This document shows positions 32,871-44,200 of a DNA stretch of 64,000 bases, in pieces. Source of the DNA: Hofstenia miamia (lineage: Eukaryota > Xenacoelomorpha > Acoela); assembly GCA_004352715.1 (NCBI GenBank), contig SCFE01000092.1, positions 1,136,097-1,200,096 on the forward strand, in the 5' to 3' direction. The position numbers and the translations under genes were made by a program. Every line of letters begins with the position of its first letter. The stretch's first letter is position 1. The notes beneath the pieces are model-generated. The model made no database searches. It had not been told where the DNA came from and saw nothing but the letters and a program-made list of their open reading frames with translations.

Positions 32871-33960
32871 TAATATACCCTCAAAAATCCCAAATATTTA
32901 CGCAAAACTTTTTTATAAGGTCTAATTTTGAATGATGCAGTTTGTAACAAATTTTTTTGTGCAATCTTTTATCACATTGTGAGTATTTCAGGTTGGTGTT
33001 GCTTTGGCTGCGACCTCAAAACGTACATATTATGGTGTTATTGACCTCAGCTAATCTTATTTGACCTGAGACTGAAGCTGTCGGACCTCCAAACCACACT
33101 CTGCGCTTGATGGTTTGCTCGTACCATAACATAATGAAAAGAAAGCTGCTTTGTCGGAAAAAGCGTGTTTCTCTCCCTTTCAATTTCTCATCCCTTACTG
33201 TACACTCTTTTAATAAACTCGAATCTTTCAAACGGCGTTTCGGTCCTTCCGATTTCTCGAAAATCTCCTGTCTCAGAACACGTAATCAACTTCATGGAAC
33301 TCGTCAAAATCTTCAAAATCTGAATCTCTTCAAGACTTGTTCTTTCTTGCGTTCCCTTCATTCCAAATTTGACCTCCCCAGCTTGAAATTGGAAACTTCC
33401 TTCTGCTCACTCTCTTCAATGCCATTTCGCCTTGAATTTCTCTGATCCTGTCTCCCTCTGCCCTGGTCCACCTGCCACCTCCCCTCTGATTCGGCTATGT
33501 ATTAATGCCCATGATATTTTCCTCATGCTTAAGTCATCATGTCCCTCTCTAAATACACCACTGATGTACAGTGGGTAAAGTTAAGAAGAAAAACAAATTT
33601 TGTTTTGAAACATGACAAATACGATATGAAGGTAGGATAACAAGCTATGAATAGAATACATATGTCAATTTAATAAAACAATGTTATATTAGTTGGGCTC
33701 CTCTTTTTTCAATTAATACCTCTTGTCGATTTGGAACGTTTCCAGAAGAATGCCTTCAAATTTATCTCTCCCTTGTCATACAAAGACGCTTTTCTCCAAT
33801 TCTCCACTCTCCCCCTGCTAATTACATCTTGACACTCAATCCTCCAACAGCCATTGATTTCTTTTCCTCGCCGTCGAGCTTCAAGAAATCTCTTCTCCTA
33901 CATTTGCTCCTCTAAGCGTTTTCCGCCTTGCTTTTTAGAATCTTGTCAATATTTATTCAA
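32871..33960. other. Gene-free or unrecognised
   Basis: A 112-codon plus-strand frame (33107-33445) is rich in S, L, F and K and matches nothing I know. Compositionally the stretch is less AT-rich than its surroundings, so it may be an old repeat. Confidence 0.35.
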
Positions 33961-33968
33961 TAATATAA

Positions 33969-34575
33969 TGCCGCGTTCAGACTGAAGATTTTCCAGTCAA
34001 ACTTTCTGAAATAAATTAGAATTTTATGATATTTTAACTTTTATATTACAATTTTATTGCCTTGTTCAGACTGACATTTTTTCGTTTCGGCAGACTAAAT
34101 TACTATTTTTGTCAAATTTAGCACATTTTTATATAATTTTTTAGCACTTCCAACCCACAATTCATGCATTTTTAAATAAATTATTATAAAATGTAGGCAA
34201 TTTTCAGGATCACATTATTAATTCAATATTATTGCAATGCCGCGTTCAGGCTGACATTTTTAATTGGAAATTTTTACAATATTAGCAATTTTTAGAATCT
34301 TGTTTAAGACTTTCCAATAAAACTTTCTGAAATAAATTAGAATTTTAGGATATCTTAATTTATATATTACTTCTTTATTGCCGGGTTTCGGCTGACTTTT
34401 TTGGTGAACTTATATTAGATTTTAGTGAATTTTAGGAGATGACTATTAATTTAACAATATTTAAAAGCCGTGTTCAGGCTCACTATTCTTTCAAATGTCA
34501 TCAAAATTTAATGAATTTAAGTATCTTGCTCTTTTGTGAATATTTTTACAATGACGGGTTCAGGCTGACTATTTT
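33969..34575. repeat. Dispersed repeat built on TGCCGCGTTCAGRCTGAC
   Basis: The word (consensus TGCCGnGTTCAGRCTGA) occurs at about 33969, 34058, 34238, 34380, 34467 and 34554. The spacings are 89, 180, 142, 87 and 87 nt, which suggests a decayed ~89-nt satellite. A second shared block (CAAACTTTCTGAAATAAATT / AAAACTTTCTGAAATAAATT) occurs near 33998 and 34319. Confidence 0.65.
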
Positions 34576-34967
34576 ATGCAAAGTTCAGACAGGAAATCAA
34601 CACAAATAGGAAAAGTAGAAACTATTGAGTATTGGAATGCATCCAAAACTGAACAAAATTCACAAATTTCTCAATTCAAATTTTTTCAACAATTAATATA
34701 ATCTATTAGTAGAAAGAAAAATTTCTTCAATAACCATATTGAAACATTCAACTAAACTTGATTTATGCCTTTATTCTGAAAAAAGTGTACACAGCATACC
34801 AAATAGATATGAATATGTACAGGGCTGACTGAATTATAATTTTGACATTCTCAGCCCTAATGAGGCAGACTTAAACCATATTTCGTGTGAATATAGAAAT
34901 ACATTTTCTATGCAACATATAAAAAATCAGTTTTCTATGTTTAAAACTGTTAGAGAAATTAAGCGGT

Positions 34968-35047
34968 GTCCGCTCTGTACTATGGAAAATTATTTCAAAT
35001 ATCCGCTCTGTACATTAATTTCGAATTTTCCATAGTACAGAGCGGAC
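34968..35047. repeat. Perfect 24-bp inverted repeat with a third copy in the loop
   Basis: Arms 34968-34991 and 35024-35047 are exact reverse complements. The outer 13 bases of the left arm are GTCCGCTCTGTAC. The 32-nt loop contains ATCCGCTCTGTACATT (35001-35016), a third, direct copy of the arm core. Confidence 0.9.
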
Positions 35048-35055
35048 CCTGTTCT

Positions 35056-35096
35056 AGTTGTTATTATTATTTTTATTATTATTATTATTATTATTC
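35056..35096. repeat. (ATT)n microsatellite
   Basis: Imperfect ATT/TTA run. Confidence 0.9.
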
Positions 35097-36196
35097 CAGA
35101 CAGCGCAACCTTGCGTAATATATCCTGCTCGATATTTTAAATTACCTTTGTAATTCCAGTGTTGTAAACCATCAATTTAGCATAGTCCAATAAAACTAAT
35201 TCATGGGCGTAATATCTGGGCTTCTTGGTGGACAAGTCAAACCACGACTGATGATCCTTACATTGAAGTTGCTCCGAAAAAATTCTTTCAGTGCAATGCC
35301 AAAAATAATTATCCATTCAGCACGCTTGTGAATATTTGCAATTGCTGAAATTTCTGTTATCCTAGAAATATCAACACTTGCTAAATATAAAACTTTTTTA
35401 ATCTCTAATTTGAAAGATTTAACCCTGATAATTTTTAAATTTTCCTAAAATATTGTTAACAAGACAAATGTCTAAACATAAAAATCATACTTTCATTGTT
35501 CTTCTAGTTATACACATATTTCTAACATTTTTATAGCTACCTTCATCGATAAATTCGTTTCAGAACGTCAGATTAGAATACCATCGAATCATTACTTTCT
35601 TAATGTGTTCAGTTTATCATCGGCCGCTACCCTGCCAAAAATTAGCGTTGTTGGATTTGTACTTTAAATAGGGTTAGGAAAAAGTGTTTTAAATCGCAAA
35701 CGAAATTTAGTATTTGCTTCCCATTTAAGGCATATTCCACAGAAAATTCATATGAATATTTCCGCGGATCAATAGAATATTCCGCGCTTAACGCAGATCA
35801 AATGACGTTTTCCTTTGGAATATTTTTCAATGTTTCTTGTAATCGTTGTTAAAAATATGTTTCGTTTTACTAGCCCGTCAATTTGTCCGTGCCCATATAA
35901 TAAACCCGTTATGCTCGTATCTAAATAGGTTGACAGTCATAATACCTTTCAATGTAGTTTTCGTCAAAATCCAAATTTAGTACATTGAGAAATACGAACT
36001 AATACGTCCATTTTCAAAATATTTTTTTCATTTTTACCAACTTAATGTTCTGGGTATAGTAAAGCTTCAGTACATTTTTTAAACTTGCGATTTAATTTCT
36101 ATTTATTGAAATTTTTGCAATTGACTGGCAATTGTATATTTATCATAAACCTGAAAGCTCACATATTCATTCATTTTCAATTTTTTATCCTTTAGA
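35097..36196. other. Region upstream of N6AMT1; no gene seen
   Basis: AT-rich. A pyrimidine tract ending TTTATCCTTTAG (36183-36195 region) lies one base before the N6AMT1 ATG. I read it as a probable splice acceptor. GGCCGCTACCCTG at about 35621-35634 resembles a transposon end (complement CAGGGTAGCGGCC) but has no partner. Confidence 0.45.
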
Positions 36197-36835
36197 ATGT
36201 TTTCAATTGAAACGCCATTCTACACAGTTGATTGTGACAATGTATATAGTCCGCGGGAGGATAGCTTTTTATTTATTGATGCGCTTGAAAAGGAATATGT
36301 GTTTATTCAAAGTCTTAAACCCTTGTTAGTCCTTGAAATTGGCAGTGGCTCAGGAATACTTGTGAGTGCCTTATTTCAGATCTTACAGAAATCTGCCTTC
36401 TATTTTTGTACAGATATTAACAGAAATGCTTGTGAAACTAGTATAATAACTTTTTCGAATAACACTAAATCTGAAATGTTTGATGTTGTTAATACAAACT
36501 TAACAGAGAGCTTTATTGCTTCTCAGCAGTTTGATATACTTCTGTTTAACCCTCCGTATGTTGTCACAGATAGCGAAGAACTCGGAAGTGCTGATTTATC
36601 AGCTTCGTGGGCTGGTGGAGAATATGGTAGAGCTGTTTTAGATAAGATTTGGGTGCATTTACCAAATTTACTGTCAGAAAACGGTGTTTTTTATTTATTG
36701 GTTATTGTTGACAATGATTTAAAATACATAGAAAGTACTTTAGATGAAATCGGCTTCCAATTTGTAATAGTGATCGAACGTAAAATTACTCGTGAACATT
36801 TGTTTGTACTGCGTATATTTCGAAATGGAAAGTAG
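36197..36835 (+). CDS. N6AMT1: HEMK2/N6AMT1 glutamine methyltransferase, catalytic subunit
   Basis: SAM-dependent methyltransferase. In animals and yeast (Mtq2) it methylates the GGQ glutamine of release factor eRF1 with TRMT112; in mammals the same pair also methylates histone H4 K12. The 212-residue frame is full length (human 214). It has VYSPREDSFLFIDALE at the N-terminus, SAM motif I LEIGSGSG at residues 46-53, the catalytic NPPY at 118-121, and the family mark ASWAGGEYGRAVLDKIW. No intron interrupts it. I chose the first Met because MFSIETPF aligns with the family start and TTTAG sits one base upstream. The stop codon lies inside the start of PRMT9, with no poly(A) signal between them, which suggests a shared transcript. 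It is intact and probably functional. Confidence 0.97.
   Translation: MFSIETPFYTVDCDNVYSPREDSFLFIDALEKEYVFIQSLKPLLVLEIGSGSGILVSALFQILQKSAFYFCTDINRNACETSIITFSNNTKSEMFDVVNTNLTESFIASQQFDILLFNPPYVVTDSEELGSADLSASWAGGEYGRAVLDKIWVHLPNLLSENGVFYLLVIVDNDLKYIESTLDEIGFQFVIVIERKITREHLFVLRIFRNGK
36825..36835 (+). other. 11-nt overlap of N6AMT1 end and PRMT9 start
   Basis: The sequence ATGGAAAGTAG holds the PRMT9 ATG (frame 3) and the N6AMT1 stop TAG (frame 2). Both reading frames are conserved up to the overlap. Confidence 0.9.
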
Positions 36836-39050
36836 CTCTGAATCCGAATCTTCAGATTCATCCACTGACGTCGAGGCGTCTTTATTTGTCACACGTGCGA
36901 AGAATTTGGTTACTGCAGGGAGATATGGAGAAGCCTTTGCAATGTATGGTTATATTCTTGCATCTTTACCTTCGTTGAAACATGTATTATTCCCCAATTA
37001 TATAAATTGTACTAAGTTATTACATTCTGCATTAATTAAAGAAAATAGACTTGATGATTCTCTTCAATGTTTGAATGAATTTTTAAAAATGGATCCTGGA
37101 AATGAAGAAATTTTGTGTCTTTATGGTAGTTGTTTGAGCAACTTGGGAAAATTGAATGATGGCTTTAAATATTTTTTCGATGCATTACAAACTAATCCTT
37201 CTTCAACCCTTGTAAAAAATAGTTTGATGACATTATCCATTTCTTTAATTGATCGATGGCACTTTAAAATGTTGAATGACAGAGGTAGAAATATGGCTTA
37301 TAAATCTGCAATCAGCAATATTCATGACATTGAAACATTGAAAGTTTTAGATATTGGCGCGGGATCTGGTCTTCTAAGTTTATATGCAATGGAAGCTGGA
37401 GCAGCAAATATTTTTGCAGTAGAAGCATCTCCGATTTTTTGTTCTATTGCCAAAAATCTTTTGGAATCGTATTGCAATGGAGATATTTCTGATATATCCG
37501 TGATTCAAAAACATTCTAGTAACTTAATTGTTGGGGATGACTTACCAGAGCGGGTTGACATAATTATAACAGAAATATTTGATGTTGCTTTATTTGGTGA
37601 AAAATGCTTTCCAACCTTGAAATATTGTTCAGAGAATTTAATTAAACCAACTGGTCGAATTATTCCCAGTGGTGCCATTCTATATTTTTCATTGTTTGAA
37701 AGTTTACCGATTTCAAATATGCTGAATTTTTCTAACAGATATATTTGTAACGTTTATTTTCCAAATATTGTGTTTGGCGTTAGTTCGCAGACTGCAACTT
37801 ATGAAAGTTTGGATTTATCTTCTCAATTTTGGGAGGTGAAGTGGCTAACAAAACCCAAACGACTTTTATCCTTTGATTTTAACGATTATTTATCATACTC
37901 TGATTCATCGTTTCTGGAAAAAAAATCAGTTAGTACCATCATTGAACAACCTGGAGTATTGTCAGGGGGTATAGCAATGTGGTTTGATTTGCGTTTGGAT
38001 GACTCTAATACAATTTCATCAAACAGTTGCTGTTGGACTTCTGCAGTTTTTCCCTTTAATTATGAAAATGGCGTTCGTGTGAATAAAAATGATAATATTA
38101 CCTTAGAATATCATTTTGATGATACCATAAGTGAGATATCTCTTAAGATTTCTTCAATCAATAACGAGAAAATTATATCCGATTACATGTTATATTGTAA
38201 TGAGACTTATCTCATTAAACTGCTAAATTCAGAGCCAATAATTAAAAGTCTCTCAAATAGATTTATTAGTTCTGATAAATATGATTTTGCTGTGTGTGTT
38301 CTAAATGGTTTCTCGTTAATACCATTTATTCTGATGAACATTGGAATCGCAAAAGTTTTTATTGTCTTTCACTCAGCGCTATCTTCTTCCACGCAAAGCT
38401 TATTTGATTATATTTTGTTACAAAATAAACTGCATGGTAAGATTATTGTTACTGAATTATCTTCAATCCCCCGCAACTCTCAACGAGTGCTATTTTATTA
38501 CGATTTTTTCTCAAGTGAAGGCCATTTTCACGATAATTCATTTTCAAATTTTATTGAATGTCGCAATCAACTATCTCAAATTGGCCCACTTATGGTTGTG
38601 CCGGATGTTATTACCGTGTATGGTCAGTTAATAGAAAGTGATCAATTGTATTCGAATACGTGTGTTATAAGTGACGCCAATACGTGCACAAAAGGTGTGA
38701 TGGAGAGAGTAAATTTCCTTCAATCCTCGCACTACCAAGACATTCATGTCCCTTCTCTAAAATATAATTCCCTTTCCGAGCCTCGCATTTTATTTGAACT
38801 ACATTGTCAGGATGATTTGCTTGAGCCTGCACATTCCAATGTAGACTTTTATATTATTCGTAGTGGGTCCATGCACGCTTTGTTATATTGGATGAATGTG
38901 GATCTCGGAAATAATGTATGCTTCTCAACTAAAGAACATTTTAATCTTTCTGCGCTTATCTTTCATCACGTGGCAAATTTAGATGTAAATTGGAAATTGT
39001 CTTTGTCTTTTCATTTAAACGATGGCGTGTTGTCATATGAAAAAATGTAG
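36825..39050 (+). CDS. PRMT9: Protein arginine methyltransferase 9 (PRMT9)
   Basis: Type II arginine methyltransferase; in mammals it symmetrically dimethylates splicing factor SF3B2. With the ATG at 36825 it has 741 residues (human 845). An in-frame ATG at 36792 would add 11 hydrophobic residues lying inside N6AMT1. The MESSSESESS acidic start favours 36825. Order: serine/acid-rich N-terminus, TPR-like helices at about 20-130, RWHFKMLND at about 150, SAM motif I VLDIGAGSGLLSL (from about 174), and the double-E loop TEIFDVALFGEK with E250 and E259. A second methyltransferase-like half (about 470-741) has no GxGxG, as in the family. It is intronless, in another frame from N6AMT1, and overlaps its last 11 nt. 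AATAAA at 39113-39118 is a plausible poly(A) signal. Confidence 0.95.
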   Translation: MESSSESESSDSSTDVEASLFVTRAKNLVTAGRYGEAFAMYGYILASLPSLKHVLFPNYINCTKLLHSALIKENRLDDSLQCLNEFLKMDPGNEEILCLYGSCLSNLGKLNDGFKYFFDALQTNPSSTLVKNSLMTLSISLIDRWHFKMLNDRGRNMAYKSAISNIHDIETLKVLDIGAGSGLLSLYAMEAGAANIFAVEASPIFCSIAKNLLESYCNGDISDISVIQKHSSNLIVGDDLPERVDIIITEIFDVALFGEKCFPTLKYCSENLIKPTGRIIPSGAILYFSLFESLPISNMLNFSNRYICNVYFPNIVFGVSSQTATYESLDLSSQFWEVKWLTKPKRLLSFDFNDYLSYSDSSFLEKKSVSTIIEQPGVLSGGIAMWFDLRLDDSNTISSNSCCWTSAVFPFNYENGVRVNKNDNITLEYHFDDTISEISLKISSINNEKIISDYMLYCNETYLIKLLNSEPIIKSLSNRFISSDKYDFAVCVLNGFSLIPFILMNIGIAKVFIVFHSALSSSTQSLFDYILLQNKLHGKIIVTELSSIPRNSQRVLFYYDFFSSEGHFHDNSFSNFIECRNQLSQIGPLMVVPDVITVYGQLIESDQLYSNTCVISDANTCTKGVMERVNFLQSSHYQDIHVPSLKYNSLSEPRILFELHCQDDLLEPAHSNVDFYIIRSGSMHALLYWMNVDLGNNVCFSTKEHFNLSALIFHHVANLDVNWKLSLSFHLNDGVLSYEKM

Positions 39051-39112
39051 AAATTTGTTTTAGTGCATATGTGTGCACCGCAATTTTTTTATATTTTAAT
39101 TACTTTTTATTG

Positions 39113-39118
39113 AATAAA
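39113..39118 (+). promoter_or_regulatory. Poly(A) signal AATAAA after PRMT9
   Basis: Lies 63 nt after the PRMT9 stop and is the first such hexamer downstream of the N6AMT1/PRMT9 pair. Confidence 0.55.
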
Positions 39119-41221
39119 TATCGATAGTTTCTTTGCGATTTTATTTAATACAAACTGAGAATTTTTCGAAAATGTTGGCGGCAATGAACATTAGACCTAG
39201 GGATTTTTAACATGCGACCTCGTTGTCGATGTCGATATCACAAGCATAATTTCGTTAAGAATTTGTACACAGAAATCATTTTAAACAGCCTTCTCTTTGA
39301 TGATACTGGAAAATTTACCATCCTTGTTTTGTATAGCATTTTAAGATTTCATAATAGGCTTTGTGTTAAGTATTTTTTGTTAATTTTTGTTAGAAATGTT
39401 GATTCACGGAGAGGTGTGATTTAGTCAAAGGTCATCTACCACTAAATATTTTTTTTCGTATTGTGTTTCCTTAAATTTATAGTCTTGCCATAAATTGAGA
39501 ACCAATTTTAAAAAATGCTTTTCAATGATTCTGTCGTTAAACATCACTAAACTCGTGGCGATCAAATGCTTCATTAAACCAGTTAACATATCATTGCAAG
39601 AGACATACATTAATTTAAATATAACAGGTTTTAATTTGGAAATTGTAAAATTCACGCTGGTTTTCGAATAATTAGCAGACCTTTTCATGAATTTTATGAA
39701 AACTATTCCTTAACATCAAAACTGAATGAAAAACAATTTATGTCGAATTTGATTTTGACTGGAATACTCACAGGCTCATTCGGCTGATCAGAAAATACAT
39801 GATGTTCCATTTTTATGCTCATAATCAAAAGTCAATAAATTCCATTTTTCATTTTTAGCACAACAACTGCAACTACTTTATTTAGGAATATTTCTTGATA
39901 TAAATGTCAGGGAATCGTACAAATCGTTCAACGTAATTAAATGAATCCATTAACAGTGTGAATAAATTCTATAATTTACATCTAATACGAAACTATGGAA
40001 TATGAAAGTCCACACTGTGGATTGGAACTCATTTCTTATGTATTCTATGACGTTAAAAATATATAGACTAGTGCTGTTCACATATCTAAGAGTTTATTTC
40101 GACCATGATACATTGTTATGCAATCACAAAACATTGACTCATATATTTTGATTTTATGTGCTGATATTTAACTTAATAGTACACATTGTTTAGTTAAATC
40201 TTATTTAGAATTGTCAATCGAAATTGGACAACATTCTGATTACTTTTTAAGCCTAGTAAAATGTCGATGTCTCAGGCAAGTTGCTCTGTATTATATGTAC
40301 AATGATTTAATCGCTGAATCTGATTTTGAAACTAAAAACGATACCTGTTGTAACTGAAATTTAAAACTTGGATATAAGTCACAAGGTTACAAAATTACAT
40401 GGAAAAGTTACGTCTGCACTGGTTGAAATTCAAAAATATTCTAATATTGTTAAGTTGGATTATAATGATAATTCAAGCCACTTTGTTTCTTCCGAACATG
40501 CGATGGATAAATTCTCTGTGCAAGCATGCTTGGCATAAAAGGTTGAACTTTTTTCCACAATCGTCAAACACTGAAAGGAAAAATATCGATAATGAATATG
40601 AAATAATTTTACTAAGTAGATCTTTTAATTTACTTAATCTTTAATAAAAAAGATGCAGTGATTATTGGTTACAGTTGCTTGATTGCGTGATAATAGATTT
40701 GTGAAGTAAGTCACTGTTTTTCCTTTGCCAGTGGGTCACCTTTGACAAAAAGTGATATGCCGTGTGGATATCTTTATAAATTATATAAATATTATTCAGC
40801 TAGCTTGAAATTGGTTATTTTAAACTTTATCAGTCGAGATATATCTTTTTTATACATGTATTTTATAAAGTATACGGACGTCTTTTAGGCTTCTTAAACT
40901 TTTAGTATATTCCTTCTTTCAGCTTTAATAGAATGTCTGCCATCTAGATCCAAGGGCTTCAAACCTGGCTCATTCTTAATTTAAATGTGTTTGATTGGAC
41001 GTTGTTAGAGCAAAGATTGCGGTTTATTTTAGCATGACTTATTTACTGAACTAGTTTCATCATAATCGTTTTGCGATTCCTAGTGAAACAGCTCAGAATG
41101 TTTGAATGTATACTAGTATGCATACACATCTTTTAGCAACCGCGTTGATATCCATCTCAGTCGAATTTTTTATTATACACTTATAGTTGGATCTCGTGTT
41201 TTAAGTTTAACAATATTTTAG
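39119..41221. other. Spacer between PRMT9 and FANCI
   Basis: Mostly without recognisable genes. On the minus strand 39688-39425 is an 87-codon frame (MKRSANYSKTSVNF and onward, ending KKYLVVDDL). Slightly upstream, at about 39823-39770, MSIKMEHHVFSDQPNEP is followed by a good donor GTGAGT. The two cannot be joined in frame with a clear acceptor, so I do not call a gene. The FANCI ATG is directly preceded by AATATTTTAG. Confidence 0.4.
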
Positions 41222-44200
41222 ATGGGCATGGGTGTCCTGAATTTGACAGAAAAAATACTAAAATTGTATTCAAAAAAGCAATTTAATGAATTGGAGGCAA
41301 TTGGAAAAGACCAAACCGACTTTAATCAACTCCTAAGAAAGTGCTTTGATCATGTTGACTCTGAAGCAAAACTTCTACATATTCTTCTGAAACATTGTTT
41401 TGAAAAGAGCACAAATCAACGTGTAAATTTTTGTAAAGCTTTGTTTGAATATTTACTTACAGTTAGAATATCCTCGAATACTTTGCAACTATGTTTAGAA
41501 ACATTTATTGATTTTTTGAGAGAAACCTCTCATGAAGAGTGTCTTACTCATCTATCTAAGCATATCATTTCCATTTGCAGTAATGAATGCTGTGTTGAGA
41601 ATCCCAATGTGATGCAGTTGTTTCCTGAAATAATGTCATCATTCAGAATTAGAATGTCAATAGAAAAGCATAAAAAATTAGTAGCTTCCTATTTATCGGA
41701 TTGCTTGGATTGTCAGTGGGCTCAAAATAAAGTTCTATCCATTCTTACATTCTTATGTGAGCTGGATCTTTCTAATGAAGATGGCAACGTCATTGTGGAG
41801 AAAGCATTGTCTAGACTTTGTGACATGGACTTAGAAGAGATTCCACCGCTCATTTACCGTATACACTTTCTAATACTCAAAGTTAGTGATCGTCGCCTGT
41901 TTTACCCCAAGCTCATAAAATCACTGTCACAGCTCAATCTCAATTCAAAATCAAATAATGTAGCCCATGTTTATAGGGTCCAAGCTACTTGCATTGTACA
42001 TATTTGTCATTTTGTACACATTGATTCTGAGTTAAGTAAACTTTTTGTGAAACTAATAAATTCAGTTTTTAAAAACCAGCATCTATCATTGTCCTATTTT
42101 CTTATGGGCTTAACACTTAGTTTTAACGACCTGTCCAGGCACGATGTTGAACTGGTGAATGATGTAATTAAACCAAATTTTCTTAAGAACTTGAAATGTT
42201 TAGAAACAAAAAATGAATCTAATGCATACGACTTTTTAATAGGAACTATAGTAAATTTTGAAAATATTATTAACGAAGTAATAACTATCTGTGGATATGG
42301 TTGGGACTCAGCAGTTGAAGGACTTGTTGCTTTAGGCTTGGGAATGATTGACTCGTACAGTCCGAAGCGCTGTGCATTTGCTAAGGAAATTAGTTATTTT
42401 AAACCCAATACGCTTTCTACTAACCTTAAGGCATGTTTTATTGGATGCAACATTCTGAAGAGAACGTTTAAACTTCATTCAATTTCTCAAGATACAATTG
42501 TTGATGAACTTTTGCACAGACTGTTTACAAAAGCCACCGATTGCCCCGTCTATTTTCTGATTGAGTTGCTCAATAGTCTTATAAGAATAAACCCGACTGT
42601 TTTCTTAGAAAACCTGAATAAAATGAAAGAGTGGGTTAATAACTTGTTTCTTATGCCTTGGAGATCGTGCTTCCAGTTCTTTTTAGCCATAAAGCCTTTA
42701 ATCAAAATTAATTTTAACTTTCGCGATAACTATGTATTAGTGATGAAGAAATGTCTCTTTTCTCGTAATTTAGATGCAAGGAGAGCTTCAGTTATGTGTT
42801 CAATGCATTTACTCAAGGATAGTTTGCATGCTATGAGTCTGAGTCAATGCTCTCTAGCTTCTAGTCTATCTCTTAGTCAAGTTACTGTAGATATACACGT
42901 TCAAGATAATTCACGAGATATGCTCCAATTTGAAGTTTTAACAAACCTAAAGCGAGCACTTAGTCAACAATCATCAGTTCGAGAAATTTTCTACAATTGT
43001 ATTGGTGAGCTTTTGCGATCCAATAGTTTTTTTTCCATGGCAATTCTACAAATACTAATTCCCCATGTCAAGTGCTTCTTGGATTTCACCCAATTAATAC
43101 CTATTAATATTAATCAATGCATTAAACAACGAGAGTCTTTAATCGAGGTAATAGAGCCATTACCTTTTCTCTTTTCTGCAATTCAGCAAATTATAATGAT
43201 TGTCACTGATATACCAGATTCTGAAGATGCTCAAAATGTGTTGTTCAGCGATTCTATTGAGATTCTCGAAAAACTTAGTTCGAAGTTATGCGTAGCCAAC
43301 ACATCAGATTTAACAGATCAATATGGTTGCAATTTTTCAAATGGTGAGCTATGTTTGCAAGCTCTACGCTTTGTTGTTGAAACCTTTGAAGTTCTTTTAG
43401 AGTATCATTTAGGAAATGCTATTTTTAATTGCAATGAGATTTTGGATATTTTTCACAGTGCAAGAAAATTTTCTGCCCTTTACAAGAAAAGTTCACTCTT
43501 AACTGGGTTTTTCATCAGTCATTCAACACTGTGTTCGATTGTTGAGAATATCTTCTTTCTGAAAAGCAGTGAATGGTCGGACATCATTAAGGATGCACAA
43601 TTTAAAAAGTTTGTTATGAGGTCTTTAATTAAAAAGGCAGAACAGTTTTCAGAAAAACATTGGGTAAGTGGTTTTAAAGGGGATGATTCTGATTCTATTA
43701 AAGATTCATTTATTAAGTGTTACAAGTATCTTTTAAATTTTGTATCAACAAATATTGACGTTGATGAGCATGCTAATGTAGTTGAATTGTCTATTGAATT
43801 CATGTCTGTTGTATTAGATGCTGTTAAAAACAATGACTTTAATGTTGTAGAATTTGTTCAAAATATAATAGACAGTGATTCTGAAGTGTCCGATTCACCA
43901 ATAAACGCATGCATAGGAAAATTTCAAGAGTTCATTGAGACTTTTTTGGAGGACGAGTCTCCTAGTAAAGTTCCCTTATTCTCACTGAAAATAATAATGT
44001 TTTTAGCAGAATATCTTGAAAAGGATAATAGATGTAGATTATGTAATTGGATCATGAATGTAGTTACAAAGTATACAACATGTGATTTAATTCTAGCAAA
44101 GAAGTTTATTGAATTTCTTTTAAGAGAAATTATTTTATCAGAAAAAGATTTCTTCTCAATTTATGTTAAAATTTGCGGTGACATCCATTCTAAAATTGGA

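Noticed and set aside
33107-33445. 112-codon plus-strand frame
   Set aside because: Biased composition, no recognisable domain, no splice context; adjacent to a transposon relic.
36792-36824. Upstream in-frame ATG for PRMT9
   Set aside because: It would add 11 residues (MNICLYCVYFE) encoded in the shifted frame of conserved N6AMT1 codons; the Met at 36825 gives a normal acidic start.
38341-38631. 96-codon frame inside PRMT9
   Set aside because: Out-of-frame shadow of the PRMT9 coding sequence.
36197-39050. N6AMT1-PRMT9 fusion protein
   Set aside because: N6AMT1 ends at its normal C-terminus with a stop, and PRMT9 is in a different frame; no splice pair that would bridge them is evident.
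39425-39835. Possible two-exon small gene on the minus strand
   Set aside because: A good donor (GTGAGT) follows MSIKMEHHVFSDQPNEP, but no acceptor joins it in frame to the 87-codon frame at 39688-39425; no family recognised.
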